Of a stretch of 64,000 nucleotides of DNA, positions 57,801-64,000 are shown piece after piece. Every line of letters starts with the position of its first letter. Within the stretch, counting starts at the first letter, position 1. The stretch is from the NCBI GenBank assembly GCA_018398805.1, contig JAGFBZ010002261.1, forward strand, positions 1 through 64,000, written 5' to 3'. Both the position numbers and the translations under genes were made by a program. Below the pieces are notes generated by a model. It saw only the letters and a program-made list of their open reading frames with translations. It did no database searches and was not told where the DNA came from. Origin of the DNA: Hirundichthys speculiger (taxonomy: Eukaryota; Chordata; Actinopteri; Beloniformes; Exocoetidae).

Positions 57801-60800
57801 GCCTCTAGTGGTCAGTAGTGGTAGAGGAACTGCAGTCTCTAGTGGTCTGGCCTGTGGTCAGTAAGGAACTGCAGTCCTCTAGTGGTCGGTAGAGGAACTG
57901 CAGCCTCTAGTGGTCAGTAGAGGAACTGCATCCTCTAGTGGTCAAAGAGGAACTGCAGTCTCTAGTGGGAACTCAGTGTGGTCGGTGGAGTCTGGCAGTC
58001 TCTGGGGTCTGTAGAGGAAACTGTCTCTAGTGGTTACTGGATCAACTGCAGTCTCTAGTGGTCAGTAGAGGAACTGCAGCCTCTAGTGGTTACTGGATTC
58101 ACTGCAGCCTCTAGCGGTCGGTGGAGGAACCGCAGCCTATAGCGGTCGGTGGAGGAACCGCAGCCTCTAGCGGTCGGTGGAGGAACCGCAGACTCTAGCG
58201 GTCGGTGGAGGAACCGCAGCCTCTAGTGGTTACTGGATTAACTGCAGCCTCTAGTGGTTACTGGATCAACTGCAGCCTCTAGTGGTTACTGGATCAACTG
58301 CAGCCTCTAGTGGTTACTGGATCAACTGCAGCCTCTAGTGGTTACTGGATCAACTGCAGCCTCTAGTGGTCGGTGGAGGAACTGCAGTCTCTAGTGGTTA
58401 CTGGATCAACTGCAGCCTCTAGTGGTCAGTAGAGGAACTGCAGTCTCTAGTGGTTACTGGATTAACTGCAGCCTCTAGTGGGCGGTAGAGGAACGGCAGC
58501 CTCTAGTGGTTACTGGATTAACTGCAGCCTCTAGTCGTCAGTAGAGGAACTGCAGCCTCTAGTGGTCAAAGAGGAACTGCAGTCTCTAGTGGTCGGTAGA
58601 GAAACTGCAGTCTCTAGTGGTTACTAGATTAACTGCAGCCTCTAGCGGTTGGTGGAGGAACCGCAGCCTCTATTTCTTACTGGATCACCTGCAGCCTCTA
58701 GTGGTTACAGGATCAACTGCAGCCTCTAGTGGTCGGTGGAGGAACTGCAGTCTCTAGTGGTCGGTGGAGGAACTGCAGTCTCTAGTGGTCCGTAGAGGAA
58801 CTGCAGTCTCTAGTGGTTACTGGATCAACTGCAGTCTCTAGTGGTCAGTAGAGGAACTGCAGCCTCTAGTGGTTACTGGATTAACTGCAGCCTCTAGCGG
58901 TCGGTGGAGGAACTGCAGCCTCTAGCGGTCGGTGGAGGAACCGCAGCCTCTAGCGGTCGGTGGAGGAACCGCAGACTCTAGCGGTCGGTGGAGGAACCGC
59001 AGCCTCTAGTGGTTACTGGATTAACTGCTGCCTCTAGTGGTTACTGGATCAACTGCAGCCTCTAGTGGTTACTGGATCAACTGCAGCCTCTAGTGGTCGG
59101 TGGAGGAACTGCAGTCTCTAGTGGTTACTGGATCAACTGCAGCCTCTAGTGGTCAGTAGAGGAACTGCAGTCTCTAGTGGTTATTGGATCAACTGCAGCC
59201 TCTAGTGGTCAGTAGAGGAACTGCAGCCTCTAGTGGTTCCTGGATCAACTGCAGCCTCCAGTGGTCGGTAGAGGAACTGCAGCCTCTAGTGGTTACTGGA
59301 TCAACTGCAGCCTCTAGTGGTCAGTAGAGGAACTGCATCCTCTAGTGGTCAAAGAGGAACTGCAGTCTCTAGTGGTCAAAGAGGAACTGCAGTCTCTAGT
59401 GGTTGGTAGAGGAACTGCAGTTTCTAGTGGTTACTGGATTAACTGCAGCCTCTAGTGGTCGGTAGAGGAACTGCAGCCTCTAGTGGTTACTGGATTAACT
59501 GCAGCCTCTAATCGTCAGTAAAGGAACTGCAGCCTCTACTGGTCAAAGAGGAACTGCAGCCTCTAGTGGTCAAAGAGGAACTGCAGTCTCTATTGGTCAG
59601 TAGAGGAACTGCAGCCTGTGGTCGTAGCTGCAGTCTAGTGGTTACTGGTGCAGCCTCTAGTGGTCAGAGGACTGCAGCTGCAGCTCTGGTCTAGTGGTCG
59701 GACAACTGCAGCCTCTAGAAGGAACTCAGCCTCTAGTGGAAGACTGCAGTCTCTAGTGGTCAGTTAGAGGAACTGCAGCCTCTAGTGGTCAAAGAGAACT
59801 GCAGCCTCTAGGTCAAAGGAACTGCAGTCTCTAGTGGTCGGTAGAGGAACTGCAGCCTCTAGGGGTCTGGATCTGCAGCCTCTAGTGGTCAGTAGAGGAA
59901 CTGCAGTCTCTAGTGGTCACTGCAGCTCTAGTGGTCGGTAGTAGCTCTAGTGGTTAGGAAAAACTGCAGCCTCTAGTGGTCTCTAGTGGTTACTGTCTCT
60001 AGTGGTCGGTAGAGGAACTGCAGCCTCTAGTGGTCAAAGAGGAACTGCAGCCTCTAGTGGTCAAAAAGGAACTGCAGTCTCTAGTGGTCGGTAGAGTAAC
60101 TGCAGCCTCTAGTGGTTACTGGATCAACTGCAGCCTCTAGTGGTCAGTAGAGGAACTGCAGTGTCTAGTGGTTACTGGATTAACTGCAGCCTCTAGTGGT
60201 CGGTAGAGGACCTGCAGCCTCTAGTGGTTACTGGATTAACTGCAGCCTCTAGTCGTCAGTAGAGGAACCCAGCGTCTAGTGGTCAAAGAGGAACTGCAGA
60301 CGCTAGTGGTTGGTAGAGAAACTGCAGTCTCTAGTGGTTACTAGATTAGCTGCAGCCTCTAGCGGCCGGTGGAGGAACTGCAGCCTCTAGCGGTAGGCGG
60401 AGTAACCGCAGCCTCTAGTGGTAACTGGATCACCTGCAGCCTCTACTGGTTACTGGATCAACTGCAGCCTCTAGTGGTCGGTGGAGGAACTGCAGTCTCT
60501 AGTGGTCAGTAGAGGAACTGCAGTCTCTAGTGGTCAGTAGAGGAACTGCAGTCTCTAGTGGTCAGTAGAGGAACTGCAGTCTCTAGTGGTTACTGGATCA
60601 ACTGCAGCCTCTAGTGGTCGGTGGAGGAACTGCAGCCTGTAGTGGTTACTGGATTAACTACAGCCTCTAGTGGTCAGTAGAGGAACTGCAGCCTCTAGTG
60701 GTCAAAGAGGAACTGCAGTCTCTAGTGGTCAGTAGAGGAACTGCAGTCTCTAGTGGTTACTGGATCAACTGCAGCCTCTAGTGGTCGGTAGAGGATCTGC

Positions 60801-63800
60801 AGCCTCTAGTGGTTACTGGATCAACTGCAGCCTCTAGTGGTCGGTAGAGGAACTGCAGCCTCTAGTGGTTACTGGATCAACTGCAGCCTCTAGTGATCGG
60901 TAGAGGAACTGCAGCCTCTAGTGGTCAAAGAGCAACTGCAGTCTTTAGTGGTTACGGGATTAACTGCAGCCTCTAGTGGGCAGTAGAGGAACGGCAGCCT
61001 CTAGTGGTTACTGGATCAACTGCAGCCTGTAGTGGTCGGTAGAGGAACTGCAGCCTCTAGTGGTCAAAGAGGAACTGCAGTCTCTAGTGGTCAAAAAGGA
61101 ACTGCAGCCTCTAGTGGTCGGTGGAGGAACTGCAGCCTCTAGTGGTTACTGGATTAACTGCAGCCTCTTGTGGTCGGTGGAGGAACTGCAGTCTCTAGTG
61201 GTGGGTGGAGGAACTGCAGTCTCTAGTGGTTGCTGGATCAACTGCAGGCTCTAGTGGTTGCTGGATCAACTGCAGCCTCTAGTGGTTGCTGGATCAACTG
61301 CAGCCTCTAGTGGTCAGTAGAGGACCTGCAGCCTCCAGTCGTTACTGGATTAACTGCAGCCTCTAGTCGTCAGTAGAGGAACCCAGCCTCTAGTGGTCAA
61401 AGAGGAACTTCAGACGCTAGTGGCCGGTAGAGAAACTGCAGTCTCTAGTGGTTACTAGATTAGCTGCAGCCTCTAGCGGTCGGTGGAGGAACTGCAGCCT
61501 CTAGCGGTCGGCGGAGTAACCGCAGCCTCTAGTGGTAATTGGATCACCTGCAGCCTCTAGTGGTTACTGGATCAACTGCAGCCTCTAGTGGTCGGTAGAG
61601 GATCTGCAGCCTCTAGTGGTTACTGGATCAACTGCAGCCTCTAGTGGTCGGTAGAGGAACTGCAGCCTCTAGTGGTTACTGGATCAACTGCAGCCTCTAG
61701 TGATCGGTAGAGGAACTGCAGCCTCTAGTGGTCAAAGAGCAACTGCAGTCTCTAGTGGTTACTGGATTAACTGCAGCCTCTAGTGGGCAGTAGAGGAACG
61801 GCAGCCTCTAGTGGTTACTGGATCAACTGCAGCCTCTAGTGGTCGGTAGAGGAACTGCAGCCTCTAGTGGTCAAAGAGGAACTGCAGTCTCTAGTGGTCA
61901 AAAAGGAACTGCAGCCTCTAGTGGTCGATGGAGGAACTGCAGCCTCTAGTGGTTACTGGATTAACTGCAGCCTCTAGTGGTCGGTGGAGGAACTGCAGTC
62001 TCTAGTGGTCGGTGGGGGAACTGCAGTCTCTAGTGGTTGCTGGATCAACTGCAGCCTCTAGTGGTTGCTGGATCAACTGCAGCCTCTAGTGGTTGCTGGA
62101 TCAACTGCAGCCTCTAGTGGTTACCGGATCAACTGCAGCCTCTAGTGGTCAGTAGAGGAACTGCAGTCTCTAGTGGTTACTGGATTAACTGCATCCTCTA
62201 GTGGTCAGTAGAGGAACTGCAGTCTCTAGTGGTTACTGGAACAACTGCAGCCTCTAGTGGTCAGTAGAGGAACTGCAGCCTCTAGTGGTCAAAGAGCAAC
62301 TGCAGTCTCTAGTGGTTACTGGATTAACTGCAGCCTCTAGTGGGCGGTAGAGGAACGGCAGCCTCTAGTGGTTACTGGATCAACTGCAGCCTCTAGTGGT
62401 CGGTAGAGGAACTGCAGCCTCTAGTGGTCAAAGAGGAACTGCAGTCTCTAGTGGTCAAAAAGGAACTGCAGCCTCTAGTGGTCGGTGGAGGAACTGCAGC
62501 CTCTAGTGGTTACTGGATTAACTGCAGCCTCTAGTGGTCGGTGGAGGAACTGCAGTCTCTAGTGGTGGGTGGAGGAACTGCAGTCTCTAGTGGTTGCTGG
62601 ATCAACTGCAGCTCTAGTGGTTGCTGGATCAACTGCAGCCTCTAGTGGTTGCTGGATCAACTGCAGCCTCTAGTGGTTACTGGATCAACTGCAGCCTCTA
62701 GTGGTCAGTAGAGGACCTGCAGCCTCTAGTGGTTACTGGATTAACTGCAGCCTCTAGTCGTCAGTAGAGGAACCCAGCCTCTAGTGGTCAAAGAGGAACT
62801 TCAGACGCTAGTGGTCGGTAGAGAAACTGCAGTCTCTAGTGGTTACTAGATTAGCTGCAGCCTCTAGCGGTCGATGGAGGAACTGCAGCCTCTAGCGGTC
62901 GGCGGAGTAACCGCAGCCTCTAGTGGTAACTGGATCACCTGCAGCCTCTAGTGGTTGGTGGAGGAACTGCAGTGTCTAGTGGTCAGTAGAGGAACTGCAG
63001 TCTCTAGTGGTCAGTAGAGGAACTGCAGTCTCTAGTGGTCAGTAGAGGAACTGCAGTCTCTAGTCGTTACTGGATCAACTGCAGCCTCTAGTGGTCGGTG
63101 GAGGAACTGCAGCCTCTAGTGGTTACTGGATTAACTGCAGCCTCTAGTGGTCAGTAGAGGAACTGCAGCCTCTAGTGGTCAAAGAGGAACTGCAGTCTCT
63201 AGTGGTCAGTAGAGGAACTGCAGTCTCTAGTGGTTACTGGATCAACTGCAGCCTCTAGTGGTCGGTAGAGGATCTGCAGCCTCTAGTGGTTACTGGATCA
63301 ACTGCAGCCTCTAGTGATCGGTAGAGGAACTGCAGCCTCTAGTGGTCAAAGAGCAACTGCAGTGTCTAGTGGTTACTGGATTAACTGCAGCCTCTAGTGG
63401 GCGGTAGAGGAACGGCAGCCTCTAGTGGTTACTGGATCAACTGCAGCCTCTAGTGGTCAGTAGAGGAACTGCAGCCTCTAGTGGTCAAAGAGGAACTGCA
63501 GTCTCTAGTGGTCAAAAAGGAACTGCAGCCTCTAGTGGTCGGTGGAGGAACTGCAGCCTCTAGTGGTTGGTGGAGGAACTGCAGTGTCTAGTGGTCAGTA
63601 GAGGAACTGCAGTCTCTAGTGGTCAGTAGAGGAACTGCAGTCTCTAGTGGTCAGTAGAGGAACTGCAGTCTCTAGTCGTTACTGGATCAACTGCAGCCTC
63701 TAGTGGTCGGTGGAGGAACTGCAGCCTCTAGTGGTTACTGGATTAACTGCAGCCTCTAGTGGTCAGTAGAGGAACTGCAGCCTCTAGTGGTCAAAGAGGA

Positions 63801-64000
63801 ACTGCAGTCTCTAGTGGTCAGTAGAGGAACTGCAGTCTCTAGTGGTTACTGGATCAACTGCAGCCTCTAGTGGTCGGTAGAGGATCTGCAGCCTCTAGTG
63901 GTTACTGGATCAACTGCAGCCTCTAGTGATCGGTAGAGGAACTGCAGCCTCTAGTGGTCAAAGAGCAACTGCAGTGTCTAGTGGTTACTGGATTAACTGC
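51838..64000 (+). repeat. 28-bp satellite array with higher-order structure (over 12 kb, runs off the window)
   Basis: Basic monomer CCTCTAGTGGTCGGTAGAGG plus AACTGCAG (28 bp) occurs with a second type, CCTCTAGTGGTTACTGGATT plus AACTGCAG, and a 27-bp form with GGTCAAAGAGG. PstI sites (CTGCAG) occur in almost every unit. A specific series of monomers starting TCTAGTCGTCAGTAG recurs at 52041, 52795, 53744, 54527, 55451, 56457, 57171, 58533, 60251, about 61375 and 62756. That gives higher-order blocks of about 0.7-1.4 kb. Units are irregular at 57660-58020 and 59600-60000. Frames such as 61060-61254 are artefacts. The same monomer occurs inverted at 8597-9042. Confidence 0.97.

Noticed and set aside
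51838..64000. CRISPR-like regularly repeated 28-mers
   Set aside because: Units are contiguous without spacers, the flanks hold no cas genes, and the context is clearly eukaryotic. It is a satellite.

Overview
This window looks like repeat-rich nuclear DNA of a teleost fish, most likely a percomorph. The evidence is: introns with GT/AG sites; fish-type Tc1, L2/Maui, Rex1-like, Tx1/L1-like and hAT elements; THAP-bearing DNA transposons; and C2H2 zinc-finger genes whose first exon ([10 protein letters not shown]...) and acidic linker (EPPQIKEE) I recognise as a percomorph ZNF type. No rRNA, genuine tRNA, CRISPR or prokaryotic feature was found.

Host genes are few. (1) A minus-strand gene of the fish SAMD3-like type has three C-terminal exons (18022-19029, 17707-17875, 13332-13461). 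They join with consistent phases and no stop; the 5' exons were not found. (2) C2H2 gene A on the minus strand has an 11-finger exon (30000-31285); its likely first exon is at 46539-46710. (3) C2H2 gene B on the plus strand is complete in two exons (47407-47578 and 50027-51165, 436 aa, nine fingers). The first exons of A and B lie head to head inside an inverted duplication with a shared promoter region. (4) An orphan paralogous first exon lies at 5186-5357 (minus).

Most of the rest is mobile DNA, often nested, with many target-site duplications (TSDs) readable directly. Layout: 1-5105, CTG repeat, then a DNA transposon remnant holding a hAT (831-4503) that itself holds two smaller 8-bp-TSD elements. 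5.1-9.0 kb, orphan ZNF exon, GGAT/GATA microsatellite, LINE fragment, 25-bp and 28-bp minisatellites. 9.0-12.4 kb, microsatellite and a 1.75-kb 21-bp minisatellite. 12.4-19.1 kb, SAMD3-like gene, its large intron carrying an 850-bp TAG/TAA microsatellite and an L2 LINE part of whose ORF became a 59-bp tandem array. 19.6-29.5 kb, hAT-type MITEs, a broken full-length Tc1 transposon and its deletion derivative, a tRNA-derived SINE and THAP-bearing fold-back DNA. 30-31.3 kb, ZNF A. 31.6-34 kb, palindromic element. 34.4-42.4 kb, hAT transposon interrupted by a 78-bp Tc1 palindrome and by a nearly full-length 5.9-kb Tx1/L1-like LINE. 42.4-46.5 kb, LINE fragments and a THAP/YqaJ-type transposon. 46.5-51.2 kb, ZNF first exons and gene B. 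51.8-64 kb, a 28-bp satellite with higher-order structure that runs off the window; a short inverted-orientation array of the same family lies at 8.6-9.0 kb.

The density of satellites, minisatellites and ZNF duplications suggests a subtelomeric, pericentromeric or otherwise low-recombination ZNF-cluster region; this is inference. No clearly new molecular system was found. The most unusual signals are the tandem arrays of splice-donor-bearing units after the ZNF first exons, the satellite born inside an L2 ORF, and the two-locus 28-bp satellite.
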